Shown piece after piece: positions 14,976-24,055 of a DNA stretch of 35,000 nt. The stretch spans positions 1-35,000 of the forward strand of contig JANFNE010000097.1 of assembly GCA_024867545.1 (NCBI GenBank), written 5' to 3'. Origin of the DNA: Phytopythium helicoides (Eukaryota; Oomycota; Peronosporomycetes; Pythiales; Pythiaceae). A program made the translations under genes and the position numbers. The notes under the pieces were generated by a model. It saw only the letters and a list, made by a program, of their open reading frames with translations, was not told the origin of the DNA and made no database searches. Position 1 is the first letter of the stretch. Each line of letters begins with the position of its first letter.

Positions 14976-17900
14976 ATGGCGCAGTGCATCGAGGTGCTGG
15001 CGCCGCTGTTCACGGACGTCGTGGGCGCCACTGTCCCCTCGCGTCGCGTGTGCGTGAAGATGCGGCGCGCGGGCGACCGGCGGCCGTCGCTCGTGTTCTC
15101 AGCGCGCGACGAGCAGCGGCGGCGCATCAAGAAAGGCGTTGCGTGTGTGGCGCGAGGGAGCTGCCAGTCGTGTGGGCTCGAGGCTTTGCTGGAGGAGCTG
15201 CTGGAGCTTCAGGAGTGTGAGCTGCTGCGGGTGGATGCCGAGTACGTAGTGCGTCAGGGCGACGGAGAGAAGGAGGAGGTCGCGACCATCCAGCTGCAGG
15301 TTTCCATGCACGAGAACCACGCGAGCAGTGGAATGGCTTCGCTCAAGGAGTTTGAGTTCGTGCTGAGTCACCTGCAGCTGGCGGTGCTGAATGTTGCTGA
15401 TTGGCGCGGACATGAATTGGATGATGAAGATGTGAGCGCAGCGAAGCAGAGCTTTTGCCATGTGATCGGGTGTAGACTCCATCTTCCAGAAGAGGCTAGT
15501 GAAGACGGCCAGAAGAAGCTGCAGCTCACCGACGTGTTTCATAGCCTGACGTCACATACAGCAGTGGAACAGATGGAGGTGCGCGATGACGAGACGTATC
15601 TGGAGCGGATGCGAGCAGCGGCATCGGGAAGCAGCGTTATCCTGACCGACCTCCCCACCACAGCGCTGCAGAACATTGTGTGTATGATGAACTCGCGCGA
15701 TCTCGCAGCGCTGAGCAGTGTATGCTCTGTCTTTCAGCATCTTTCGTATGAAGTCGTCCCGGGTCTCAATCTCACGCTTTTCGAGCACCAGCGTCGAGCT
15801 CTCAAGTGGATGCTGCGCCGAGAATCCTCACTCGTGTCTCGTCGAGATGGTACTCCTCACCCATACATATTTCCAAGTTTTGGTGTCGATTCGGGAGGGA
15901 GTCGCAACGGAAAGGTGATCGACATGCTTGACTTCAAGCTCGTGGATCAGTCAATGGCAGTCGTGCAGGACACCCGTGGGGGTTTGCTCTGCGATGAGCC
16001 TGGTCTTGGCAAGACTATTACGGTGATAGCTCTGATTCTGCGCACTCTGGGTCAACGCTCTAGCATCCAAAACACACTAGAGAGTTTGACTTCCAGCCGT
16101 CGCTTCTCATCCACTACCATGAGTTTAAGATCTAGACGAGCCGGGACACGAGGTCGGGAAGTGCCAGTTGAGGACTTGATCCCGTCGCGAGCATCGCTTA
16201 TTGTTGTACCAGACCCTCTTGTTAACCACTGGAAGTATCAGATTGAGATGCACGTCGCCAAAGGTGCACTGCGTGTGTTTATCGACGAGAACGACAAGAT
16301 TGACTTGCCTTCAAGCAGTAGCCTAGCAAAGTATGACGTCGTGGTGACAACGTTTACTAGACTTGTACGCGAGTGGAAGTTTCATCGGCCTGCGTCATCC
16401 TTGGAGGTTCGCATGCCAAACCGCTACGGTTTCGAGGACGCAGCTTTTCGATATGCCGATGGTCAAGAGCGTGGGTCTGTGTCGTCACTTTTGACAGTCA
16501 ACTGGATTCGTGTTATCGTTGATGAAGGTCACAAGCTCAGCGGTCAGTCAACAACTACCCTCATGCTTATCGCCCAATTGCTGAGTGTGGAGAGGCGATG
16601 GGTAATGACTGGTACACCGACACCAAACACCCTGCGTTCGGCCGATCTTCGGCACATGCATGGACTACTTGTGTTCCTGCGTAATTTGCCATACGGAAAC
16701 CCGGACGGCAAGGCTTGGAACAAGGCGATTACCCGTCCATTTGAACAAAACGAGCCGATTGCATTTTATCGATTAAAGCATCTATTGAGCCGTATCATGA
16801 TTCGCCATACCAAAGAGTCAATTCGTCAAATTCTGCCAGAGCCAATTCGCCAAGTCGTATATGTTGACCCAAGTCCATCTGAGTATGAAGACTACAATTC
16901 GATTCTTGCAACTGTTCGAGCCAATCTTGTGCTCACCAAGCATGATCCAGAGAAACCAGGGAAGAGGCATCCTGATAGTTTGTTGAACCCAATCCATCGA
17001 GCGGAAGCTCTTATTTTAATGAGAAATCTGCGTGATGCTACGTTTGGTGCGTCCTCGCTGGTCGCTGAAGTGAATGAGAACGACCGAGCGGAGACTCTCA
17101 ACATGTTGATTGGACACAATGTGGCACCTGAGCTTGTGGAAGAGGTGTCTGAGTTCTTGAGACGAGTTCAAATCAAAGGAATCCACAGCACGTGTGAATG
17201 CTGCCAGCGACCTATTCGGGTTTTGATGTTGATTCCTTGCGGCCACATGTGTTGTGCTGACTGCATCGAAGACAATATTTTTGGTGAAGTACACAAATGT
17301 TTCAAATGTGGTAAAGTCTACGACCACGAAGACTTCCAAAAGCTGCAGCCAGGAATTCAGTATACATATATTGACTCAGACGCTCCCACCGCAGTTGGTC
17401 GTGGTCGAAGGCGAAGACGGAGAGGCCGTAGAGGTGGTAGAGGGCGGGGAGGAGGAAGAGGACAGGGAGGTGGAAGAGGCGGAGATGAAGAAGGAGATGC
17501 AATGGACGAGGGCCCAAGGCCTTTTATTCCGATTGACCTGGAGACCAACTTCGATACTGTGCAAGCGAGTAAGGCATATTATGTTGTGGCCAGAGTTCGA
17601 GAGCTTCGAGACGAGTACGCGAAGGGTAACGTTGCCCCACCTTCGTCAAACCAGAGCACAGTTCACATCGGTGTATCGAGACACCCTAGGGCTCGGTACG
17701 TCAAGGCCATTGTGTTTTCACAGTCCAAAGAAAGCATTTGGCGCACCCGCGTTGCATTTGCTCAGCAGCGCGTCAAGACAGCAAATTTCATCGGTGGCAT
17801 CAAGCCAGAAGAAAGAATGAAAGAATTGGTCAAGTTTCGTAACGACCCGTCGATCAGCGTGCTACTTTTGACCGAGATGGGCTCTCATGGTTTGGATCTG

Positions 17901-17984
17901 TCGTTTGTGACGCACGTATTCCTCATGGATGAGATCTGGGATAAATCGCTTGAGAAACAGGTTATGTTCGCTCTGCGAAGTTAA
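14976..17984 (+). CDS. F-box/SNF2/RING helicase-like ATPase, truncated by a 5S rRNA gene
   Basis: Intronless frame of 1002 codons for a SNF2-superfamily DNA translocase, probably nuclear and linked to ubiquitin ligase function. Order: F-box-like segment (about 222-258, LTDLPTTALQNIVCMM); LFEHQRRALKWML; motif I DEPGLGKT (about 340); motif II DEGH (about 515); motif III MTGTPTPN (about 545); a RING finger (about 740-785: CECC, CGHMCCADC, CFKC); an Arg/Gly-rich linker (about 808-836); helicase-C motifs KAIVFSQ, GGIKPEERM, LLTEMGSHGLDL; and IWDKSLEKQV. The architecture resembles the plant F-box SNF2 type (Arabidopsis At3g54460-like). From 17966 the DNA is 5S rRNA gene (from its nucleotide 37), so the last codons (FALRS, stop) are 5S sequence. 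Motif VI (family pattern QxxxRAxRxG) and the C terminus are missing. The product is probably inactive as a motor. The ATG at 14976 is chosen because the frame upstream has only non-ATG starts. Confidence 0.85.
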   Translation: MAQCIEVLAPLFTDVVGATVPSRRVCVKMRRAGDRRPSLVFSARDEQRRRIKKGVACVARGSCQSCGLEALLEELLELQECELLRVDAEYVVRQGDGEKEEVATIQLQVSMHENHASSGMASLKEFEFVLSHLQLAVLNVADWRGHELDDEDVSAAKQSFCHVIGCRLHLPEEASEDGQKKLQLTDVFHSLTSHTAVEQMEVRDDETYLERMRAAASGSSVILTDLPTTALQNIVCMMNSRDLAALSSVCSVFQHLSYEVVPGLNLTLFEHQRRALKWMLRRESSLVSRRDGTPHPYIFPSFGVDSGGSRNGKVIDMLDFKLVDQSMAVVQDTRGGLLCDEPGLGKTITVIALILRTLGQRSSIQNTLESLTSSRRFSSTTMSLRSRRAGTRGREVPVEDLIPSRASLIVVPDPLVNHWKYQIEMHVAKGALRVFIDENDKIDLPSSSSLAKYDVVVTTFTRLVREWKFHRPASSLEVRMPNRYGFEDAAFRYADGQERGSVSSLLTVNWIRVIVDEGHKLSGQSTTTLMLIAQLLSVERRWVMTGTPTPNTLRSADLRHMHGLLVFLRNLPYGNPDGKAWNKAITRPFEQNEPIAFYRLKHLLSRIMIRHTKESIRQILPEPIRQVVYVDPSPSEYEDYNSILATVRANLVLTKHDPEKPGKRHPDSLLNPIHRAEALILMRNLRDATFGASSLVAEVNENDRAETLNMLIGHNVAPELVEEVSEFLRRVQIKGIHSTCECCQRPIRVLMLIPCGHMCCADCIEDNIFGEVHKCFKCGKVYDHEDFQKLQPGIQYTYIDSDAPTAVGRGRRRRRRGRRGGRGRGGGRGQGGGRGGDEEGDAMDEGPRPFIPIDLETNFDTVQASKAYYVVARVRELRDEYAKGNVAPPSSNQSTVHIGVSRHPRARYVKAIVFSQSKESIWRTRVAFAQQRVKTANFIGGIKPEERMKELVKFRNDPSISVLLLTEMGSHGLDLSFVTHVFLMDEIWDKSLEKQVMFALRS

Positions 17985-18047
17985 GCAGCCTCAAGCTCGG
18001 GTAGTACTCGGGTGGGTGACCACCGGGGAAGTCCGGGTGCTGTCTAC
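17966..18047 (+). pseudogene. 5S rRNA gene, 3' fragment (positions 37-118)
   Basis: It starts abruptly at 5S position 37 (GTTCGCTCTGCG), fused to the SNF2-type reading frame, and keeps the box A/box C region and the TTTT terminator. The first third of the gene is absent, so the closing stem cannot form. Confidence 0.9.
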
Positions 18048-18462
18048 TCTTTTGCTTCTTTTCCTTCTTTTGCTTCTTTTGCTTTTGGATTGATATCTAC
18101 GCCCATCCGTTGCTTTTACACACGCGCGCTCGCAAACAACACCAAACGCACACAATATATGGGCAAACACCCACATACCACTCATGCATCAATCACCACT
18201 TGTAAAGACCAAAAACACACATCATATCTGCGCAATCCGCGTGGATCAACACACAAATAGATGCGAACGTAACACGACACCAACCGCTGCAAACTCTGCG
18301 TAAATCGTGCCACACGTAATGGAGCATGCACAGGAACATACCCCGACTTTGGCGCAACTGCAGTCCTTGTTTTGCGTGTTGGTGCGGTTAGGGTTGTGTG
18401 TTTGACTTGATGTTTGTATGTGGTGTGACGTGGTTGGGTAGGTGTACTCGAGATGAGTAGAT
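18048..18462 (+). repeat. 5S intergenic spacer (representative unit)
   Basis: 415-nt spacer, near-identically repeated throughout both arrays. It opens with pol III terminator-like TTTT runs in a T/C tract. A CA-rich middle follows (ACACACGCGCG, AACACCAAACGC). It ends with a G/T-rich segment containing GGTTAGGGTTGTGTG and then AGATGAGTAGAT directly before the 5S start. Repeated 64- to 103-codon frames in it are fortuitous. Confidence 0.85.
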
Positions 18463-18520
18463 GTAGACGGCCATCTTAGGCTGAGAACACCGTATCCCGT
18501 TCGCTCTGCGAAGTTAAGCA
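18463..18520 (+). pseudogene. 5S rRNA gene, 5' half interrupted at position 58
   Basis: It runs from GTAGACGGCC to GTTAAGCA and is then broken by the 394-bp insert. The 3' part resumes at 18915 with a repeat of positions 42-58. Confidence 0.92.
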
Positions 18521-18914
18521 CCGACCTCGGGTGCTCGGGTGGCATAGAGGCGGGTGTGTTGGGTGAAGTTAAGCAGCACCTCCGGGGGTTGCTCTCGGGT
18601 GGATGACCACCTGGTATTAACTAAATTCAGTACACTCGTCCGCCGCCTGGGTCCGGGACCGGGAGACCACGAGGGCTGTATATACGGTACCTCATCGGTC
18701 GGAGAGGCACCCGGTGTTACGGCATACGGGTGTAACAAACCTCCTGTAGCGTAATGTGGAGGGTCCTTGCCACTCAACTCCCTACGGGGAAACACTAGCC
18801 TGCCTTAAAGATCCTTGAAATAGTAGGGGGCATTAATAGGTAGTGTGAGTTCGTCCTGAACCACCGGGGCGATGGTTCCGAAAGGAGCTAGGTTAGGGGC
18901 GGTGCTCTCTCTCT
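18521..18914 (+). mobile_element. 394-bp non-coding insertion in a 5S gene, 5S-derived SINE-like
   Basis: The insert is flanked by a 17-bp direct duplication of 5S positions 42-58 (18504-18520 and 18915-18931), as expected for target-primed retrotransposition. Inside, at about 18571-18625, is a diverged 5S stretch (GAAGTTAAGCAGC, then CTCGGGTGGATGACCACC). It covers the box A to box C internal promoter region. A second weaker 5S-like stretch lies at the very start (ACCTCGGGTGCTCGGGTGG). The rest is unrecognised and non-coding, and it ends in a (CT)n tail. SINE3-class elements are known to carry 5S-derived promoters. Assignment to such a class is inference; the duplication and the 5S-like core are seen. 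Confidence 0.65.
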
Positions 18915-18991
18915 CTCTGCGAAGTTAAGCAGCCTCAAGCTCGGGTAGTACTCGGGTGGGTGACCACCGGGGAAGTCCGGGTGCTGTCTAC
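18915..18991 (+). pseudogene. 5S rRNA gene, 3' part after insertion (positions 42-118)
   Basis: It resumes with CTCTGCGAAGTTAAGCA, duplicating the end of the 5' half, and runs intact to the terminal GTCTAC and the T-rich terminator. Confidence 0.9.
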
Positions 18992-19406
18992 TCTTTTGCT
19001 TCTTTTCCTTCTTTTGCTTCTTTTGCTTTTGGATTGATATCTACGCCCATCCGTTGCTTTTACACACGCGCGCTCGCAAACAACACCAAACGCACACAAT
19101 ATATGGGCAAACACCCACATACCACTCATGCATCAATCACCACTTGTAAAGACCAAAAACACACATCATATCTGCGCAATCCGCGTGGATCAACACACAA
19201 ATAGATGCGAACGTAACACGACACCAACCGCTGCAAACTCTGCGTAAATCGTGCCACACGTAATGGAGCATGCACAGGAACATACCCCGACTTTGGCGCA
19301 ACTGCAGTCCTTGTTTTGCGTGTTGGTGCGGTTAGGGTTGTGTGTTTGACTTGATGTTTGTATGTGGTGTGACGTGGTTGGGTAGGTGTGCGCGAGATGA
19401 GTAGAT

Positions 19407-19524
19407 GTAGACGGCCATCTTAGGCTGAGAACACCGTATCCCGTTCGCTCTGCGAAGTTAAGCAGCCTCAAGCTCGGGTAGTACTCGGGTGGGTGACCAC
19501 CGGGGAAGTCCGGGTGCTGTCTAC
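19407..19524 (+). rRNA. 5S ribosomal RNA
   Basis: Complete 118-nt gene. The 5' end GTAGACGGC pairs with the 3' end GCTGTCTAC to close helix I. The eukaryotic 5S core GAAGTTAAGC and the box C region GGGTGGGTGACCACC are present. TTTT follows 2 nt after the 3' end as pol III terminator. The preceding spacer variant is GCGCGAG. Confidence 0.96.
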
Positions 19525-19939
19525 TCTTTTGCTTCTTTTCCTTCTTTTGCTTCTTTTGCTTTTGGATTGATATCTACGCCCATCCGTTGCTTTTACACAC
19601 GCGCGCTCGCAAACAACACCAAACGCACACAATATATGGGCAAACACCCACATACCACTCATGCATCAATCACCACTTGTAAAGACCAAAAACACACATC
19701 ATATCTGCGCAATCCGCGTGGATCAACACACAAATAGATGCGAACGTAACACGACACCAACCGCTGCAAACTCTGCGTAAATCGTGCCACACGTAATGGA
19801 GCATGCACAGGAACATACCCCGACTTTGGCGCAACTGCAGTCCTTGTTTTGCGTGTTGGTGCGGTTAGGGTTGTGTGTTTGACTTGATGTTTGTATGTGG
19901 TGTGACGTGGTTGGGTAGGTGTACTCGAGATGAGTAGAT

Positions 19940-20057
19940 GTAGACGGCCATCTTAGGCTGAGAACACCGTATCCCGTTCGCTCTGCGAAGTTAAGCAGCC
20001 TCAAGCTCGGGTAGTACTCGGGTGGGTGACCACCGGGGAAGTCCGGGTGCTGTCTAC
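19940..20057 (+). rRNA. 5S ribosomal RNA
   Basis: Complete gene, identical by eye to the 19407 copy, exactly 533 bp downstream; preceding spacer variant TACTCGAG. Confidence 0.96.
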
Positions 20058-20472
20058 TCTTTTGCTTCTTTTCCTTCTTTTGCTTCTTTTGCTTTTGGAT
20101 TGATATCTACGCCCATCCGTTGCTTTTACACACGCGCGCTCGCAAACAACACCAAACGCACACAATATATGGGCAAACACCCACATACCACTCATGCATC
20201 AATCACCACTTGTAAAGACCAAAAACACACATCATATCTGCGCAATCCGCGTGGATCAACACACAAATAGATGCGAACGTAACACGACACCAACCGCTGC
20301 AAACTCTGCGTAAATCGTGCCACACGTAATGGAGCATGCACAGGAACATACCCCGACTTTGGCGCAACTGCAGTCCTTGTTTTGCGTGTTGGTGCGGTTA
20401 GGGTTGTGTGTTTGACTTGATGTTTGTATGTGGTGTGACGTGGTTGGGTAGGTGTGCGCGAGATGAGTAGAT

Positions 20473-20590
20473 GTAGACGGCCATCTTAGGCTGAGAACAC
20501 CGTATCCCGTTCGCTCTGCGAAGTTAAGCAGCCTCAAGCTCGGGTAGTACTCGGGTGGGTGACCACCGGGGAAGTCCGGGTGCTGTCTAC
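20473..20590 (+). rRNA. 5S ribosomal RNA
   Basis: Complete gene, identical by eye to its neighbours, 533 bp on; preceding spacer variant GCGCGAG. This is the last intact copy before the retrotransposon. Confidence 0.96.
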
Positions 20591-21005
20591 TCTTTTGCTT
20601 CTTTTCCTTCTTTTGCTTCTTTTGCTTTTGGATTGATATCTACGCCCATCCGTTGCTTTTACACACGCGCGCTCGCAAACAACACCAAACGCACACAATA
20701 TATGGGCAAACACCCACATACCACTCATGCATCAATCACCACTTGTAAAGACCAAAAACACACATCATATCTGCGCAATCCGCGTGGATCAACACACAAA
20801 TAGATGCGAACGTAACACGACACCAACCGCTGCAAACTCTGCGTAAATCGTGCCACACGTAATGGAGCATGCACAGGAACATACCCCGACTTTGGCGCAA
20901 CTGCAGTCCTTGTTTTGCGTGTTGGTGCGGTTAGGGTTGTGTGTTTGACTTGATGTTTGTATGTGGTGTGACGTGGTTGGGTAGGTGTACTCGAGATGAG
21001 TAGAT

Positions 21006-21063
21006 GTAGACGGCCATCTTAGGCTGAGAACACCGTATCCCGTTCGCTCTGCGAAGTTAAGCA
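21006..21063 (+). pseudogene. 5S rRNA gene, 5' half cut at position 58 by the retrotransposon
   Basis: It is identical to positions 1-58 of the intact gene, then changes abruptly after GTTAAGCA into non-rDNA. This is exactly the nucleotide where the 18521 insertion begins. Confidence 0.93.
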
Positions 21064-22075
21064 TTTCTGCAATTTGCCGGCTACCCCCCAAGTGGTCCAA
21101 GACAGACCCAAGTCTGCTCGACCGCTTTCTTCGCCGACTTCTGCCGCCGCCGCCGCCGCCGACCGCTCACGGACCTTCGCGGGTCCTGTGCACGTCGACT
21201 CCGGTCCCCGCCCCCCTCGTTCCAGCCGCGCTCGTGTGTCGCACAGTTGTTAGGCGCCTTCGGCTTGCCGGAGGCTCATCCCTGCTGGTGACTAGAGCAC
21301 AAGTCGGTTCCCTACGGAATTGGCTGGGTAGCGCCTCAACCAACCTCCGGGTGGTAGTGTTTGGTGCGGATCACAAGGACGCTAGGACGGACTTGCCCGC
21401 ATCGAAGCATATTCTAGAAACTGATCCTGAGATCGGGGACTGGAGCACTATCATTCGGTTGCTGGGTCGGCTTACATCGGTTCCGGGTATTTAGGTACCT
21501 CCGACCGAGTTTAGCCGGCATCCGCGTGTGCCTTTCTTCTGGGTTACGGTTCTCGAGTGTTCGATCGGTCAGTTTCACGTGGGAACTGTATCGTGTTGCG
21601 CATTCACACAGTGCTGTCCCTTCACTGGATACTTGGCCGAGTGTCTCAGTCTCCGGACCTTTGAAGGGAAGTTGCGTGCGGTTTTCGCACCCACTGTGTT
21701 AGGCCTCGCGACACACCGTGAGACACTCACACACAACCTTTCCTAGATTCTGGGTGCAATCTCGGAACTACAAGGTCAACTTCTCGTGAGAAGTTGGACT
21801 GTGACGCATTTTTGCGCGGTGCTGTCCCTTCACTGAACACGTTTGACCGCGTGTCTTTGCCTAGTGCCTTTGTTGGGAAGTTGTGTACGGTTCTCGTACC
21901 CACTGCGCACGGTCTGTGTTACAACCTGTAGTAATCCTTGATTACGCCTCGGCAACAACAAAACAACAAGAAAAAATCCAGAAAAAGAGGCGGGGATACG
22001 GACTACCGACCCAGCTCTGCATATCAGCTAGCGTTCCTTCTGCGTTTCAAGAACTTTCCAAGAACTTCACTCATC
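21064..22075 (+). repeat. Retrotransposon 5' UTR with imperfect tandem duplication
   Basis: GC-rich leader with a CCG microsatellite at about 21144-21160. An imperfect duplication with a 208-209-bp offset follows. GTGCTGTCCCTTCACTG occurs at 21611-21627 and 21819-21835. GGGAAGTTG plus a related GTACGG/GTGCGG-type hairpin and ACCCACTG occur at 21666 and 21875. Each copy has short inverted repeats (TGCGTGCGGTTTTCGCAC; TGTGTACGGTTCTCGTACC). Tandem 5' UTR monomers can act as promoters in L1-type elements. An 86-codon frame at 21234-21494 has no recognisable domain. Confidence 0.7.
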
Positions 22076-24055
22076 ATGGTTGGCCCGGCACGCGACAAGA
22101 CATGGCGCCAGGAATGGCACAATACTGCGCCCCGAGCCGCCCTTTCTCGCCCCACGGATGCTGTCTTCGCCAAGGCGGAGGCCGCCCTGACCGACCCGAC
22201 CCGCAACGATCTCGACCGGAAGTGCGCCGCGCTTGAAGGCGTTCCCCAACAAGTTTCAAGCGCTTTATGCTTCCCGATGTGGATACCAGCTCGCGATCTG
22301 ACGATCTCCTTCTCCGACACGGAGATTATGACATCGCTCGGGTCAACGCCTCAATCCGCGCTATGGTCTTCAAGCCTCGAACATCTTCGCGATTTCAAGG
22401 CTATTCGGAATGCCGGCGTCAGCTTTGTGTGTACCGATCGCGACGTTTGTACCAAGTTGGGTGGCGAGTCGGTCACTATCTGTGGCCGCAAATTCAAGGT
22501 TCAGCCGTACTCGAAATACTCGCACTGGTACTACGTCGACTTGCAACGTCTTCCCGATGATGTGACGGATGGAATCATTTATGATTGGTTCGTTACTCAC
22601 GGGTCTCGGCCAGTTTATATGACACCGGCTCAAACTGTGGGTGGACTACGTTCTCGCAGTCGTCGGGTTTATTTCAACCAAAAAGACCCCCCAGCTGCAG
22701 TCATGATTGACTCCGAGACACCGCTCCGCCAAATCAAGTTCACGGCTCAAGGTTACGCGGTGGTTCACCACCGGCTTCGGGCTTTCAACCGTGCGATGCC
22801 CCCGTTTATTAAGGAGCTTCGCGCTGCCCGCCGCTCTCCGCCACCGACCCCGGAACCCGCTCCCAAGGAACCGGACTCGGATAGCGACTCGAACGCCATG
22901 TCTGGGATTGAGGGCAATTCAACTTCATCCTCGGACTCGGAAACCACGAGCCGTAAAGGCGACGAGTCTTCTGAAGATCCCGGCAACTCTGAATCGGGCA
23001 GCGACTCATCAAGCAGTAATTCTTCCGATTCAGACTCTGGATCTTCAAGCGGAATGGACGGTATCGAGTCAGCAATCATCGTTCACCAGGAATCGGTATG
23101 GAATTCGGGTCCTGCCCCCAAGTACCAAGTGGGCAATGTGGATGACTCTGATGCGACCCCAGCTAGAATTCGCCGAGCCAAACGTTTGGTTTTTGGTGAA
23201 CTTGCCGACCCTGCGGTTGAATACCAGATGCTTCCGCCATCTCAAAAGGAATACCCCGTCATTGCCTCAGTCAATTCGTACGAATGGCTTCGCACGGGTG
23301 AAGGAGGCTCAATTCCGCCTGACCAAGACATTATCTTGTGGAACAAGGCAGAAGACCCCCCTCGGTCGGTCGGATCCTACATCAAACTGCCGGACGTGAC
23401 TGAAAAGGTTCTCAACTCGTCAGTTTACTCTGGAACTGTGGAAGAATTGTCTCTCGACGAACTTTGCGCCGTTTTGGAGGATTTCGCTAAGGAATTCGCT
23501 GACGATGACGACCCAGATGACTCTCTGGCCAAGCTTCAAGCCCAACCAAGTATGCACCGCATCCTACTTGATACCAAGTCTCCAGGCAACTTCCAACACC
23601 TGAGACACAAGGCGTTCGGGCACGCCGTTCTCCGCGGACTCTGCACCATCGAGCACGCGGATTCGGATGACGGTACTGTCATGTCACGGCTCAAACTTCG
23701 CTTCCCCGATCGGACCGACTTTGACTTACAGACAATTCTGGGGCTCATGTATTCGGACGAGTCACAGTTCTGGCTGCAACTCAAATTGGCGGAATTTGAC
23801 CTTGCCTTGCAAGTAATTGCTCCCAGCATTTACACGGACCCAGTCAAGCTGAGTTCCATTCTCGGGAAGGCAGTGACGGCTCTGCCACACCCTATGTGGC
23901 ACTTGTGGGATGATTCGACCCTCGGTTCCATCATTCTCTCACCAGTTACGTCCCAGCTCTTGGCCGGACCAATCCCACAAGACCTACGCGATACTGTTGA
24001 GTACTTGCAAAAGCAGGCTGCACCTGTAGCCGAAGCTAGCAACCGTTCTCTCTAA
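22076..24055 (+). CDS. Retrotransposon ORF1 protein (putative RNA-binding/structural)
   Basis: 659 residues from the first ATG (22076, context CATCATGG); the open frame extends to 21938 without an ATG. It lies upstream of the polymerase ORF, where non-LTR elements encode an RNA-binding protein. A mixed alpha/beta segment (about residues 60-220: RDLTISFSDTEIM, VTICGRKFKVQPY, WYYVDLQRLPDDV, GSRPVYMTP) looks RRM-like or Gag-like. A Pro-rich stretch follows, then a Ser/Asp/Glu-rich disordered region (about 270-340). A C-terminal region of about 300 residues is not recognised. No CCHC zinc knuckle and no clear coiled coil are visible, unlike many Tx1-type ORF1 proteins. The stop is UAA followed by C (CTC TAA C at 24050-24056), overlapping the ORF2 frame. 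Confidence 0.72.
   Translation: MVGPARDKTWRQEWHNTAPRAALSRPTDAVFAKAEAALTDPTRNDLDRKCAALEGVPQQVSSALCFPMWIPARDLTISFSDTEIMTSLGSTPQSALWSSSLEHLRDFKAIRNAGVSFVCTDRDVCTKLGGESVTICGRKFKVQPYSKYSHWYYVDLQRLPDDVTDGIIYDWFVTHGSRPVYMTPAQTVGGLRSRSRRVYFNQKDPPAAVMIDSETPLRQIKFTAQGYAVVHHRLRAFNRAMPPFIKELRAARRSPPPTPEPAPKEPDSDSDSNAMSGIEGNSTSSSDSETTSRKGDESSEDPGNSESGSDSSSSNSSDSDSGSSSGMDGIESAIIVHQESVWNSGPAPKYQVGNVDDSDATPARIRRAKRLVFGELADPAVEYQMLPPSQKEYPVIASVNSYEWLRTGEGGSIPPDQDIILWNKAEDPPRSVGSYIKLPDVTEKVLNSSVYSGTVEELSLDELCAVLEDFAKEFADDDDPDDSLAKLQAQPSMHRILLDTKSPGNFQHLRHKAFGHAVLRGLCTIEHADSDDGTVMSRLKLRFPDRTDFDLQTILGLMYSDESQFWLQLKLAEFDLALQVIAPSIYTDPVKLSSILGKAVTALPHPMWHLWDDSTLGSIILSPVTSQLLAGPIPQDLRDTVEYLQKQAAPVAEASNRSL

Larger units (their letters stand above)
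17966..21063 (+). repeat. Left 5S rDNA tandem array (533-bp unit)
   Basis: Head-to-tail units of a 118-nt 5S gene plus a 415-nt spacer. Starts lie at 18463 (interrupted), 19407, 19940, 20473 and 21006 (cut at position 58), preceded by a 3'-only fragment at 17966. Uninterrupted units look identical except for a small spacer variant just upstream of each gene: GTGTACTCGAG or GTGTGCGCGAG. These alternate strictly along this array. Each spacer begins with a T/C-rich tract containing several TTTT runs and later contains GGTTAGGGTT. Confidence 0.95.

Noticed and set aside
17967..17984. Natural stop codon of the SNF2-type gene
   Set aside because: The final codons are 5S rRNA gene sequence and the conserved motif VI is missing, so the stop is accidental.
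21234..21494. 86-codon frame in the retrotransposon 5' UTR as a third gene
   Set aside because: No motif, no duplicate in the second UTR monomer, and length is expected by chance.
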